Below are positions 33,153 to 44,699 of a stretch of DNA of 64,000 nucleotides, one piece after another. Source of the DNA: Siphonodentalium dalli (taxonomy: Eukaryota > Mollusca > Scaphopoda > Gadilida > Siphonodentaliidae); contig CP136061.1 of the NCBI GenBank assembly GCA_032622095.1, positions 92,173,845-92,237,844 on the forward strand, in the 5' to 3' direction. Within the stretch, counting starts at the first letter, position 1, and the number at the start of each line of letters is the position of its first letter. Under the pieces are notes generated by a model. It did not search any database and was not told the DNA's origin. It worked only from the letters and a program-made list of their open reading frames with translations. The position numbers and the translations under genes are program-made.

Positions 33153-33365
33153 CAGTAATGCCCCGAGTATAATCGACTCCTTAAACACAGTAGAATTATG
33201 GGTAACTTTTCAGGATTTAGTCGGATATATGGCTTGTTGCCATTCATCGGAAAGCTCTCTGAGAGCTTTCCGATGAATGGCAACAAGCCATATTTCCGAC
33301 TAAATCCGGAAAAGTTACCCATAATTCTGCTGTGGTTAAGGAGTTGATTACTTAGAGCATTACTG
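33153..33365. mobile_element. Palindromic MITE copy 1, CAGTAATGC termini
   Basis: The whole element is one palindrome centred near 33259. It runs from CAGTAATGCCCCGAGTATAA on the left to its diverged complement ending ...GCATTACTG. The central 60-70 bp (GGCTTGTTGCCATTCATCGG, AAAGCTCTC and complements) are almost perfect. A TA precedes the left CAGT. The termini recall pogo/Tigger-like elements, but this is not tested. Related copies are at 47896-48069 and 63179-63389. Confidence 0.8.
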
Positions 33366-34899
33366 CAGTTGAAACTGTTTTGGATCGAGTCCTGTCCGGC
33401 TACTCTTCTATAACCTCTCAAGATTTTGAAGTGTTGAATGGGTCACCATGAATCGCTCAATTAAACAATCGCAACGGTGTTGAGTGTTTTTGCTTATCGC
33501 TCACTATTTACTGCTGTATATAAACAAACGATTGACTCACACAAAGTGTGTTTTGTGGATAATAACGCATTCATATGAACATTATCCTATACTATTAGTA
33601 TATTCTTGGGGAAACTTTTTGTAAATGTTATTTATAAATTATAACCTATAACGAAGGCCATCCATTCCTTTAAGTTCCAAAGATATAAGGAGAATCACTG
33701 CATTTTAATTGCATACCGCATCCATCGTGGTGCTGTTTTGTGTTCAAGTGACAACCTTACCATGGTGTTGGAAATTACTGCAGTGTAATACCACAGCATT
33801 ACCTGGGTAACACCACGTTAGAGATGGTCAATTACTTTAAGTATATGCAGGTTTGAAATCATCACGCTTGGGAAAGGCTGCCCTCTATGTTCTTATAACA
33901 AAGCGTCACTTTGACCTAATCTGACGAAATACTGGTAGTGCTACAATCAGGATAACTTCAACCCACAATTCTGGGCGTAAAGTCCATTATAGAAGAGTAT
34001 CGGGATGGGACTCGGTCCAAAACAGCATCAACCCAACCGATACCACAAGTTGTGGACAGGGAAAACTTGGTCTAAACAGGTACTAGTACATGCATGTATT
34101 ACAGGCATTAAAGGGTACACTAAATCCGGCCATTTATGAGACCATCTCCTTGTATACTCGACAGAATATATGCAACAAATGAATGAATTTGGCCCATGGA
34201 TAAGTGCAACACCTGTGTGCTCTATGAACAATGCAAACATGGTATTTATAATGATAATGAATTATTGGCTGGAGTCATAAATTCATTTTCATTATAATTT
34301 ATACCATGTTGTTTGCATATATTCTGCTGAGAATAAAAGGAGATGCTCTTAATGCTCAGTGTAAAACACTGCAAATATGGAACTTAAAGAGCTTTTGTCT
34401 ATCTTCTACTGGAAACAACTGTTAAATTTATTAAGACTTTATCAAGTCTTTTCACAGTATATAGTCTACATGTTTAATAGTATAGCACTAGTACTCACTA
34501 GTATTTCCAGACTTTTTGTGATAAAAATGCGGATAAAAGTGCAGAATTCTAAATTGATGCATTAAGTTGCAGAATTTTAAATTGATGCATTAAGTGCATG
34601 AGCGGCTTTAGAGTTCTTTGAAGTGCGGTCATGCAAAATAACATAAAAGTTTGTAAAACAAGATACATGTACATACTATGATTATAGCGGTATGAAGTGT
34701 CTGGAGCACCTTTGATGGATAAAAGCGAATGTATACAGGCCTTAAAATTTTGCAAGAATCAAACTATAGCATTTCTACATCAAATCAGCTGCTTTTAACC
34801 AGACTCAAACGAAGAATCATGATTCTGACTCTCATCACACTAAAATCCCTACAAAATAATCTACTGGTGTGCAGATATTTCATTGAGTGTTTCAAATAA
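33366..34899. other. Largely unrecognised sequence with one inverted repeat
   Basis: Apart from 34232-34317, where TGCAAACATGGTATTTATAA folds on its diverged complement, nothing is recognised. Outer words CAGAATATATGCAAC (34164) and GCATATATTCTG (34314) extend the same foldback. A short direct duplication of GAATTYTAAATTGATGCATT lies at 34544-34591. Candidate open frames are short and lack splice context. Confidence 0.4.
34232..34317. repeat. Imperfect hairpin
   Basis: TGCAAACATGGTATTTATAA (34232 onwards) pairs with TTATACCATGTTGTTTGCA ending at 34317, with small indels and a short loop around 34265-34280. It may be a MITE core, with outer arms at about 34157 and 34330. Confidence 0.55.
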
Positions 34900-35195
34900 T
34901 TTTAAAGGGACCCAAGGCACTCATAGTGAGTAAATATGCCAAACATATAACATACAACAGTTCGTAAAAACATCACCACTCAGAAAAACATGAATTCCTG
35001 ATTCCTACATGTATATTAATTATTGAAAGTTTTCCAATAACGAAATTTCTCCTGTAGGAACCATTGCTATGTAAACAAAACTGTTACAGTGATTTGTCAA
35101 CAAACATTGGTACTAGTAATCGCGTAGAAGGTTAAACATATTTTAGTCTATTAAAATATTATTTTCAGAATATTTTTCAATGCTTTGGCCATGCA
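34900..35195. repeat. Dispersed repeat with GTAAACAAAACTGTTACAGT
   Basis: Shares CTATGTAAACAAAACTGTTA followed by CAGTGATTTGTCAACAA, plus TTTTCAGAATAT, with 47140-47460 and 58020-58400, the right-hand parts of both segmental duplicates. There the segment is partly tandem. Confidence 0.6.
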
Positions 35196-35199
35196 ATGT

Positions 35200-35461
35200 T
35201 TAACCCTTTCATGATGGGAGCTGCGCTGGTACAGCATTAAAGATCATGTACCAGTGAATTCTTGTATATATGCAAGTCTCACATAGGAAGCATCATATGT
35301 ATAAGAGAATGCACTGGATTACAAGGTCAAGGTAAATATTGTTTGGCCATGTATTCTCTTATATATGTGAGGCTCCATTTTGGAGACTCGCAAATATAAG
35401 AGAATGCATTGGCGCAGGGTTTTAGCAACATTTCAAGAATCTCTAGTCATGGAAGGGTTAA
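35200..35461. mobile_element. piggyBac-like TTAA MITE with two hairpins
   Basis: Begins TTAACCCTTTCATGATGGG and ends GTCATGGAAGGGTTAA. The termini are inverted with TTAA at both outer ends, as in piggyBac-type elements. Inside are two members of the 67-bp hairpin family (35251-35317 and 35347-35412), both diverged but still self-complementary. It is 262 bp and non-coding. Confidence 0.75.
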
Positions 35462-37227
35462 GTTTTTATTAAACTTTAGCATCTTATTGGACTTATTCAA
35501 CATTGGATGGTAATGTCACTGTAACAGTGATGTTTATCAGAATTGCTAGCATGCAATGACATTCTTTCATATAATTAATTAACTCACAGAATATCGAAAG
35601 ACCAGATGTGAGTATAATATAAATTTATCACCCCATTTTATGCAGGGATACAAAAAATAAAGATAACATATGTTATGCTTTAAAGTCAACATGGACAATT
35701 AAAGGTAAACAATCTGAATTGATGGTCTCCATACCATCAGATTCCAAGAACAACATTTCTTAATCGATTAAATACCAAAACATAATGCTAACTACTGTCA
35801 ACTCTAGTTTAACATTTTCCAAAACATGTTATATATCAACATTTTGTTCATCGCAACTTGGTATCAAGATTAGGTCAGTCGACTCAGTCGGCTCGTTGAA
35901 TATTTGCTAGGCCGGGAAATATGAAAGGTGGTGAAAAATAACAGATTTCAAAAATTTATATTTTGTAACTCAGAACTTTAAAGGGTGTGTTCCTCGACTC
36001 GAATCAATTATTTTTACCCCCGAAGCCAAAGAAATAGTAATTGAGGAGCGTGAACTCGGATTATCTATCTTTAAATGGGCATGTATGGTACATGTATAAG
36101 CCACTTTAAGCTCCTTGTACAGATTACTTGGTGATGCAGCAGGTTGACAAAGATAAAGGAACATTAGAATATTTTGATTCTGTTATGGATTTTAAGGCCT
36201 ATATGTGTACATGAATCTTGATTATATTGACATACTGCAATAATATGTCACTTAAAAGTTCATATCCTTCAGATAAGCTCAGAAACAAGGCTTGAGACTG
36301 TTCCATGGGTACTGTTGTGCTTTGTGTGGAGATTTGAAACTGGTACACCTCCAAATTCTGGTCAATGTACTGTAGTATGAAATATAAAAAAGTTTATGCA
36401 TACGCTGGATGCCATAGCGCACATTTTCTGAGACTCGATGAAGCATACAAGTACATGTCTGTTGTAGAATTGAATTCACTAACTTCACTTGCCAAGATTT
36501 CACCACATAAGTCTGATAAAATGTAGAGGTCACTGATCGGTCTCCATCAAGGAAGGAATGCATACATATATGTGTCATTTTTGCCTTTGATGAACACATT
36601 GATCGTCATGTGGTTATAAATTAAAGCCTCCCCTTCGCTGCAGTGTGCACTAGTTACCAGGTAAGCATGATACTGGATTCAGTGCATACCGTCCGTAGGT
36701 ATACATATGGTACATATGTATAGCCAGGAGACTCAGGACTCACTGTCACACAGCAACAACACACATGTCATGCATGGACGAATACCGATAACATCTACAG
36801 TACATGTATACAGTACATGTATACAGTACATGTATACAGTACATGTACACCGAATAACATTTGAAATCCTTCCTCATCCAGTCTTGGACAGAATTAATAA
36901 TATTGGTATTAAGGGTCACCATGCAGTGTCTGCAAGAAGCACTCTGACAGGAAACATGATTCTATGATTGGTTATCAGATAATCATATCAGGCCTTGAAT
37001 GAAATTTTGATGTCTCAATCCAATCAAGCAGCTCCTCCTGTCTGAAAAAAAAAGATTTTAATGCTTGTAATGACATCAGAAAAGAGGAATGACTGATCAT
37101 ATACTGTACATATTATTAAGATACATCATCCAAATTGATCACCCGGGGGCCGAGTTATAACAGTAAATTATATCCATTCAAATGCTGCATGATGGTCAGA
37201 AACAGCTACAAATACCGGTATCATATA
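35462..37227. other. Largely unrecognised sequence
   Basis: Probably low-copy sequence, with a short tandem at 36795-36846. Minus-strand frames at 35970-36164 and 36279-36599 are open but show no domain signature and no clear splice sites, so they are not called genes. Confidence 0.35.
36795..36846. repeat. Short tandem repeat ACAGTACATGTAT
   Basis: About four units of 14 bp built on the palindromic word TACATGTA. Confidence 0.9.
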
Positions 37228-37550
37228 CCGGTGTAACAGATATCTCCCCCTGGATATATCCCCCACTCTGGATACCCCCCCCCCATGAATGACTAAAATA
37301 AAATTTCACTCAATTGATATATGTTACTTGAACAAACAAAAATTAAATATAAAAAAACAAACTTAAATCTCATAAAACATTTCTTTCTGGCCATTTCAGG
37401 GTCAAACGATATTAAATGAGTGAATTTTCTTTTAGTCATACATGGGGGAAAATGCCCAGGGTGTGCGAGTGAGACATCTGAGGACATTCGCAAATACACT
37501 CCCCCATGGAGGAAGATATCCAGACAGGAGGAGGTGACGTGTTACACCGG
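37228..37550. mobile_element. Foldback MITE, CCGGTGTAACA termini
   Basis: Left CCGGTGTAACAGATATCTCC and right GTGTTACACCGG are inverted. An inner pair (CATGAATGACTAAAATAAAA at about 37284 and TTTTCTTTTAGTCATACATG at about 37427) is also complementary. The core is AT-rich and non-coding. Confidence 0.5.
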
Positions 37551-37689
37551 TACCTGCACCAAATACTCCCAAAAACATTCCAGATACATGTATATAGGTA
37601 CCGGTATGATATCATATTGGTCTTGTAAATATCATATATTTGTAAATGTTTTAAGGCAATTTAAACAGCTGCTTGGGGGGGACAGGGGG

Positions 37690-38119
37690 GGGGGGTGAAA
37701 CAAAAATTTTGGCACGTATGCCGGGGTGGGTGGGTGGTCAAAGCCACCAACAAGCAATTTTTTCCGCAACTAAAACAAAAATTTCCTGCTTGTTTTTTTA
37801 GTGTTTTGGCAATGAGTTGGGCTTCAAAACCACTTTGAATGAGAGAAATAATGTAATTCTAACTGGTAAACTGACTGCAGGCAGTTATCGTGTTGTATTT
37901 TGTTGCAAATTTTGAAATCCAAGATGGCCACTGGCAGCCATGTTTTTTTGGCTGAATGACCTCAAAATGACTCATTCCTATTTACATGTCCATGTTAACA
38001 TCCATGATAAATAGTGTATGCACAGAAATTCATATACAGCTGTTTACAGTGAATTTCCCCCCGCAAATCTCTGTTTTAGTGTTAAAAGGGGGGTGGGTGT
38101 AAAAAAAATGGTCGGAAAA
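37690..38119. repeat. Diverged relative of 39040-39480
   Basis: The order of words is the same in both: GCACGTATGCCGGGGTGG, ACCAACAA, TTTTTCCGCAACTAAAA, CCAAGATGGCCAC, GGCAGCCATGTTTTTTTG, TTAACATCCATGA, AATTCATATACAGCTGTTTA. This copy is more divergent than 39040 is from 49310, so it is an older dispersed repeat. Confidence 0.7.
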
Positions 38120-38227
38120 AACTGCCGAAAACGGAAAAAAAATTGGGGGTGGGTGGGTATAAAAAATGATCGAAAGGGAAAAAATGCCATGTACATGCCT
38201 GAAATTTGTTTCCGGGGGGGCAATGTG

Positions 38228-38756
38228 CAGGGAAGGATCCAGGGCTCTTTTGATACCTGTTACAGGTTTGGGTGCCCAAACTCTGTTGGCCTAAATGTCC
38301 CCAAATTGCAAGTGGATAGTTTTATTAAAGCTGAATTTTCTATATTTTGAAGGAAATCTTCTATTATAATTCAACAACATGCAATGCAAATCATCAATAT
38401 ACATTTGATATGGAGCCTTTATTTGCTTAATCAAGTGTCCAGTGAGAAATATTTTAACCCTTTAATGACTGGGGCTTCTTGAATTTTGCAAAAATCCTGT
38501 GCCAATGCATTCTCTTATATAAATAAGAGTCTCCCATCTAAGGAGCCTTGCATATATAAGATAATACATTGGCCTTTATCTTGACCTTGTAAGCCAGTGC
38601 ATTTTCTTGTGCGGGATCTTTAATGCTGCACATAAGGGAGGGGGCGACCCCCTCCCGTACCTACCCCCATCTCGGGCCGACGGCCCTTGGGATATACCTT
38701 CGGCATATCATGGTCCCAAAACAGGTGTCCCCAAAAAATCCCTGGATCCATCCCTG
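38228..38756. mobile_element. hAT-like insertion with 8-bp target duplication
   Basis: Termini CAGGGAAGGATCCAGGG and CCCTGGATCCATCCCTG, flanked by GCAATGTG at 38220-38227 and again at 38757-38764. Copy B has the single GCAATGTG at its empty site (49034-49041). It has no ORF. The TTAA MITE remnant at 38454 is nested inside it. Confidence 0.85.
38454..38632. mobile_element. Truncated piggyBac-like TTAA MITE
   Basis: Starts TTAACCCTTTAATGACTGGG and contains a 67-bp-family hairpin at 38502-38572. A second, half-deleted hairpin arm follows (AAGCCAGTGCATTTTCTTG) and then ATCTTTAATGCTGCA, which mirrors the interior of 35200-35461. The right terminus is lost near 38632. Confidence 0.6.
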
Positions 38757-40156
38757 GCAATGTGGCACCCCAAATGTCAATACAACATTTGATTTTATCA
38801 TCTTTACTTGAATAGGTGAGTTCACAAATACTCTATTTCCATGCATATACTAGTAAACACAATTATACATAATCATTGGGGAATTGAACAAATTATACTG
38901 TATAATATACAAGCATAATTATGTAAACTAGAAGATAGCAGCACAAACTAGTACTTCTGCATGTCAAATATCACACATACCAGTATATACCACTTATACT
39001 GCGGATTGACTTCTTTAAAAATATTGGCCATCATATCAGGGGGGGATTTCCGGGCACGTATGCCGGGGTGGATGGGTGGTTGAACTTGATGGGACCAACA
39101 AACATTTTTTTCCGCAACTAAAATTTTATTTTCCTGCAAGTCGTTTGACTGTTTTTGCAATGAGTTTGGCATAAAACTCATTACAATAAGAGAAATACCG
39201 GTATTTATAAAACAGAAATGACAAATTTCATGATGATCAGACAAACAGTATAGCTTGTAGCTCATGCTAATGGATTGAATTTTGAATTCCAAGATGGCCA
39301 CCGGCTGGTGACCGGCAGCCATGTTTTTTTGCTGAATGACCCCAAAATGAGTCGTTCCTATTTACATGTCAATGTTAACATCCATGACAAATAGTATTCA
39401 CAGAAATTCATATACAGCTGTTTACAGTGAATCTCCCACACACCCCCCCCCGCAAATCTGTTTTATTGTTAAAATGGTGGGGGTGGATGTTTGAACGCGG
39501 GGGTGGGTGGGTCCCAACAAGGGTCGAACGAAAAAAATCAGCATACATGCCTGAACATATTTTCCGACCCCCTGATCATATGGCCATTTTCGTCTATTTT
39601 TCCAACTATACTTTCTATAAGCAATGGGAATGCTTGATAGAAAATTTGAAAATAGTATATACAAGTAGGGGGTTAAATGTAGCACACCATGAACTTTGAA
39701 GTTGCCGACATTGTTTATGCTGTCAATTTTTAAACTCCACCCATCGCCTGTTGTCAGGCCGCATTGATTGGCATTACACAAACAGGCATGGAAATACAAG
39801 ATAGTGATTCGTCTTATACATGCATATATAAGTTAATTTAACGATATCCGTGTGGTTGTATTAATTTTCAACTTTTGGTGTGATATCTGTTGGTGTATCA
39901 TAACTACACGGTACTGTAGTTCCATAACAATGACCGTGGCTAATGAATCTGGCATTTCTGTAATAAGAAGAAAAATATGCTGCATATACATGTATGTGAT
40001 ATGGATACATGTATTTTTATAATTTGCAAACATATTTATAAACAAAGTGTAAAGTTCATTCAACCAACAATGTGAGCGTCCTCGGCAATTCAGATGACCA
40101 TGGCCTGACAAAATCATGGATAGTTTGTTGACACGATTACGATGTCATCACATATG

Positions 40157-42088
40157 GCCCGGGAAATTAATATAATACCGGCCCATCTGTTTTGGGGGGG
40201 GGGGGGGCGTCCACAGTACACCTTGGAAAATTCCAACTGCACCCCCCCCCCTTGAATCATTGAATCAGAATCAGACCAAATACATATTTTGGCATAATTC
40301 CATTTGCACCCCCCCCTTGAATCAGATGCAGACCAAATACATGTTTTTGCATAATTCCATTTGCACCTCTGGTCTAATATCATATATATTCATAAACCAT
40401 GGTTCTATATATTCCCGGTATGAGACCATTCAGATATTTTTACCTGAAAAATTGCATAAAATCTAACATCTAACGGTCTAACTCCAGACAAATGCACACG
40501 GCTACGGACAAGAGACCAGGACACACCGGGCTGTTCATGGTTGTTCGGCCCGGGTGAGAACATTTTGAAAACTATACAAGAAAATCTCGAATCCAATAAA
40601 CTAGACTGGCATCAAATGAAGCGTTCCTATTTTCTTGTAAATTTGGGGAGGGGTGCGTAAGAAATTTTTTGGGATTTACAGCTGGGAGTTACCGTTAAAA
40701 TCTCGAGATTAATGGGGTCTTTACGTGGTGTTATATGATGCCGACAAGTTCATTTAATGTCAAAATTACGATTAGCCAATTCGGCTGGTTAAACAACACA
40801 TGTGGCGGCCCACGTCCAGAATTTTCCAGGTCTCCCGATCGGCCATGCAGTCCGCCTCTGCCCTCATGAATTTATGTGAGAAGAGTACCATCTTATTGGA
40901 TACACGGCTGGTTAAACAACACATGTGGCGGCCCACGTCGGTTTCATTTGTGGCCCAAGTTGTGGTTGGGCGGCCCAACCACATATACCCCCCCCCCCCC
41001 AACCGTAAAAAAAACCCTCGGATTCTCGCTTGATAGAAAATCACGTGGAATCAGAATTTTTCCGGCCTCCGGCCAGTGTTCGCGCTGTCGGTAGCCAAAT
41101 TAGCCAATGGCTAATCTTTTTCGAATTTGGCTAATAAAAATTTCATTTGGCTAAACTTTTGGCTAAACTTTTTTTGACCCCAAATGGAGAATGAAAGCAT
41201 GAATTTTTGGCAAGTGGGTTTTCAATTCTGTGATGTGAACGATCTAGTCCGAAAACATCATAAGTGGGAATATATCGCCGACTGTACAAAGGGAAACCCG
41301 ATCGCGGACAATACAAATGGAAACCCGTCACTCTGCACGAAACAGCAAAAGTCATTATTTTAAATTTAATCCGCTAATCCCCCATTGTCTGTCTGGTCAT
41401 GCACGGGGCTCCTGCACAATGCATGTTTATGATGACATTGTATTTATGACGGTCAAGGTTTATAAGCACCAAGTGTAAGACAATAGCTTAATCAGCCAAA
41501 TGTGAATCACGACAGATATTTTGTGGCTATTTGTCAATACCGATACATTCAAAATAATATGCATGCTTTTATGACAGATTGTAATTTGATAATGGCGTAA
41601 CAATATTAAGTTATTAGTTTCCAGATGTCACTTAGATATTTTCGCAAGGATAATTAATATTTCATGATTTAATCAATTAAAAGATATTGATATAAAACAA
41701 AAACATGACACTAAGAAGGACAATCCCGGGTCAACCCACCCCCCCCCCCCAATCACCCTTTCACATAAAGATTAATCAATTTTAATAAATGATATATATA
41801 AAAATATTTCTAGTTCATCAAAATTAGTTAAATTAATGTGTATTTTACCTGTGTCTGTTAGATTTGACGCTTTAGTCATTAATTGTGAACCGACCAGAAA
41901 ACGATGATTTAATTTGGCCATTGTTTTTTTTAATTTGGCCAAAAAACATTTGGCTAATGTTTTTTTCATTTGGCTAATAAAATTTTCATTTGGCTAAACT
42001 TTTGGCTAAAGTTTTTTTCGGTCCAGCGCGAACACTGCCTCCGGCCCATCGGGAAATTTCCCGGTCTCCCGATCGGCCAGTCCGCCTC
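40157..42088 (-). mobile_element. hAT-like element, left end truncated (opposite orientation)
   Basis: Reverse-complement relative of 49673-50783. Its right end GGCCAGTCCGCCTCTG (ending 42088) is the family terminus. The other end stops at GGCCCGGGAAATTAATATAA without the terminal CAGAGGC bases. It contains C- and G-tracts (40194-40207, 40243-40252, 40308-40315) and a nested hAT-like element. Confidence 0.65.
41074..42037. mobile_element. Nested hAT-like element, TTGGCTAA-rich
   Basis: Termini CAGTGTTCGCGCTG and CAGCGCGAACACTG, flanked by the 8-bp duplication CCTCCGGC (41066-41073 and 42038-42045). The uninterrupted host sequence (GGCCTCCGGCCCATCGGG) can be read from the relatives at about 49700 and 51660 in reverse complement. 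Both subterminal regions are packed with TTTGGCTAA words in both orientations. It is 964 bp with no transposase. Confidence 0.85.
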
Positions 42089-42190
42089 TGCATATGAGTA
42101 TATTGTGGGCGGTTCACCATGTGATTAACTACCCTATGTTTTTTTATTTACTTTGTACAATTTTTAAATACACACACAGTTCTGATGCAG

Positions 42191-42550
42191 TCACAAGTGG
42201 AGGTAACCAAGGATACGCCACAATTTCGCATCTAAAATGCTTGATACTACATTTTATCATTCGCGACAATGCGCAGTAAAACTATCACTGTATCGGTTAC
42301 TACCCACAACAAAATCTGTCCACTTACGATTGAATCGTGATCATCAGAACATTCACTTAGTGAACGTTCAGATGACCACGATTCAATCGTAAACTTGTGG
42401 AAACTTTTCCGTCGTAGGAAATAACTGATAATTGGACTGCGCATGCTCACATCAAAATCGTAGGTCAAAAATAATATCAAGCACTGTTTGATTTTACTAT
42501 TTTTAGATGCCAAATTGAGGCGTATCCTTGGTTTATACATCCACTTGTGA
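42191..42550. mobile_element. Foldback element, TCACAAGTGG termini
   Basis: Begins TCACAAGTGG and ends CCACTTGTGA. Words AACCAAGGATACGCC, TTTCGCATCTAAAA and TCCACTTACGATTGAATCGT are each repeated as complements in the other arm. The centre of symmetry is near 42361. It is 360 bp and non-coding. A related fragment with the same TTACAAATGAATCGTGGTCG words is at 42713-42755. Confidence 0.7.
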
Positions 42551-42785
42551 CGAAAGATTCGCAGTGGTGTGTGCATAAAAATTGTAGCTGAAAATGCCCG
42601 GTGTAGTCAATCACATGCTTCAGGATGTTCAACCTACGGTATAATCATATACGATGCCGCATCGCAATTGTGTGAACAAACTATCCACGATCTTGTCGGG
42701 CCTGATTCCTCCACTTACAAATGAATCGTGGTCGTCTGAACATACACTTACATGTAGTGTTGAATTGGCCACACAATAACTAGAA

Positions 42786-43374
42786 GGCCGTGGCTAAAGA
42801 ACGGTATGCCGCTCTTTAATACCAAACGCTAAAGAGCGGTATACCACGCTTTAGCTATATGGGCCTGATACGCTAATTAACGGTATACCGCTCTTTAGCG
42901 TTTGGTGCTAAAGAACGGTATACTGCTCTTTAGTGACAAACGCTAAAGAGCGGTATACCACGCATTAGCTATATGGGCCTGATACGCTAATGAACGGTAT
43001 ACCACTCTTTAGCGTTTGGTGCTAAAGAGCGGTATAGGCCTACCGCTCTTTAGCCCTCGGTGCTAAAGAGCGGTCCAGGTTGGATGAGCGGCACGTGCGT
43101 TGCCAAGATATTTTGCGCATTGCGCCAACACATAACGTTATAATCCGTATCGCTCTTTAGCTCTCATCGCTAAAGAGTGGTGTGCCGTTCTTTAGCCCTC
43201 AGTGCTAAAGAGCTGTCCATGTTGGATGAGCGGCACGTGCGTTGCCAAGATACTTTGCGCATTGCGTGTAACGTTATAATCCGTACCGCTCTTTAGCCCT
43301 CACCACTAAAGAGCGGTATACCGTTCTTTAGCCCTCAGTACTAAAGAGCGGTATACCGTTCTTTAGCCACTTCG
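42786..43374. mobile_element. Palindrome-rich insertion (CTAAAGAGCGGTATACCGC) with 9-bp target duplication
   Basis: A 589-bp insertion bounded by TAACTAGAA at 42777-42785 and 43375-43383. Copy B has the single TAACTAGAA at its empty sites (about 51127 and 53086). The ends share GTGGCTAAAGAACGGTA as inverted termini. The interior is a dense array of CTAAAGAGCGGTATACC half-sites and complements, about 20 in all. Two longer segments are duplicated in direct orientation (GCTATATGGGCCTGATACGC; GATGAGCGGCACGTGCGTTG). A 9-bp duplication suits Mutator-like elements. It is non-autonomous. Confidence 0.8.
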
Positions 43375-44339
43375 TAACTAGAATGAATGGGCATTTTATT
43401 TTTAATATTATCAGGTTCACATTTGTTCAAAATTATTCTATGAAGAAGTACCTTTATATACAATTGCCTTTTAAGTTATATTTTCAATAATTGTGACCTT
43501 TCTGTTTTCCAACTATTGTCATATTAATCTCGACCGATAATACAGAGCAATTATGCATAGCTTTATGTCAGAATTTGATTTTTGCAGGGTAAAATTTGCC
43601 ACTCACGCCGGCTACGGAATACTTTATTTTTATTTATCGTAGAAATTAAGCACAAAATATGATTTAATAAAAACCGATTTTGCAAAGTTTCCCAGTTTTG
43701 CGAATATTGTGGATGGGTACATTTATATACGAATGATCAATGCCATATAATCATAGTCCATCAGATGTTACTATTTTAACATGAGAAATCATAACAAATA
43801 CAAGCAGATTGAACGTATTCTAAAATATCGTACATATTTCACCGACAGTAAAATTCACCATCATTTCATTTGTAAAATATGAATAAATCACGCACGTGTA
43901 ATCGTCGTTCAATTAAGTATATCACTCGTAACAACATTTTCGTAAAGAGAAAACACTTTACAACAGTTAACTTACCTGAAAAATCAGATCAAATGGAGTT
44001 CAGCTGTTCATTTCCGATCTCGAAAAATGTGTTTTGTCATAATGGCTGACCGTGACCCACAGAACAGGCGTGACCGAATGGCGGACACAATAAAAGTTGT
44101 AGTCCGAGTCCGAGTTCAGTAAAAGGTGTAGTTGTGACTTTCAATTTCGTCCATCCCAGAAATCTAGTATATTTTATAAAAGAGACATGTTCTGCACACA
44201 GATCTATACAATTTGCATGTTCATAAAAGGTATCTAGGGATTACTCAGATGGTGGGCCTATATAGACTTGAGTGATGTGTTTTGGCCTGTGTCATTTAAA
44301 ATTAATTCGAGGGGGGGGGGGGTGGGGGGGGGGGGGGTC

Positions 44340-44505
44340 AATGCATATTATTTTTCATTTGCGCTTGATTTTCGCTTAGGCATAAACATTTGCGCTTAAG
44401 CCCAAATGATAGAGGTTATTTGAACTTAAGCGCAATATGTGTGCTTAAGCGCAAATATGTGTGCTTAAGCGCAAATATTTTCGCTCAAGCGTAAATAAAT
44501 AATAA
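44340..44505. repeat. 20-bp tandem, GCTTAAGCGCAAATATGTGT (copy A)
   Basis: Two to three clean units followed by TTTTCGCTCAAGCG variants, preceded by G12-T-G14 at 44311-44337. Copy B (54059-54232) has one more unit and a much shorter G tract. Confidence 0.8.
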
Positions 44506-44549
44506 ATGTGAAAAGGGCCTCCCCCATATATATATGACCATTGACCATG

Positions 44550-44690
44550 GCGGGAATTGCGCTGGTGCAGCATTAAAGTCTTAACAGACCATATGCTAGA
44601 GCATTCTCTTATATATGTGAGTCATCCAAATGAAGCCTCGTATCATATATAAAAGAATGCATTGGCTTATAAGGCTTGCCAATGAACTGA
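44550..44690. mobile_element. TTAA-MITE remnant with hairpin (copy A)
   Basis: GGAATTGCGCTGGTGCAGCA followed by TTAAAGTCTTAACA resembles the interior of 35200-35461. The hairpin family member is 44595-44665. Outer termini are lost. It is present in both segmental copies (54290-54420), so it predates the duplication. Confidence 0.6.
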
Positions 44691-44699
44691 ACATTTATC

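Larger units (their letters stand above)
39758..42757. other. Copy-A-specific 3.0-kb block
   Basis: Absent from copy B, where ...CTGTTGTCAGG runs on into TAATGATGAATTGGCCAC. It contains the truncated hAT-like element 40157-42088, the nested hAT-like element 41074-42037 and the foldback 42191-42550. The remainder (39758-40156, 42551-42757) shows nothing recognised. It may be an insertion in A or a deletion in B. Confidence 0.6.

Noticed and set aside
35970-36599. Two minus-strand frames (64 and 106 residues) in otherwise unrecognised sequence.
   Set aside because: No domain motif, no credible acceptor or donor pair and ordinary AT-rich composition. Left as unannotated sequence.
44041-44121. 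Plus-strand frame starting MADRD and containing MADTIKVVVRVR, reminiscent of a kinesin motor N-terminus.
   Set aside because: It stops after two more residues, no splice donor follows in frame, and the paralogous copy B (53764 onwards) does not keep the frame. The similarity rests on about ten low-complexity residues.
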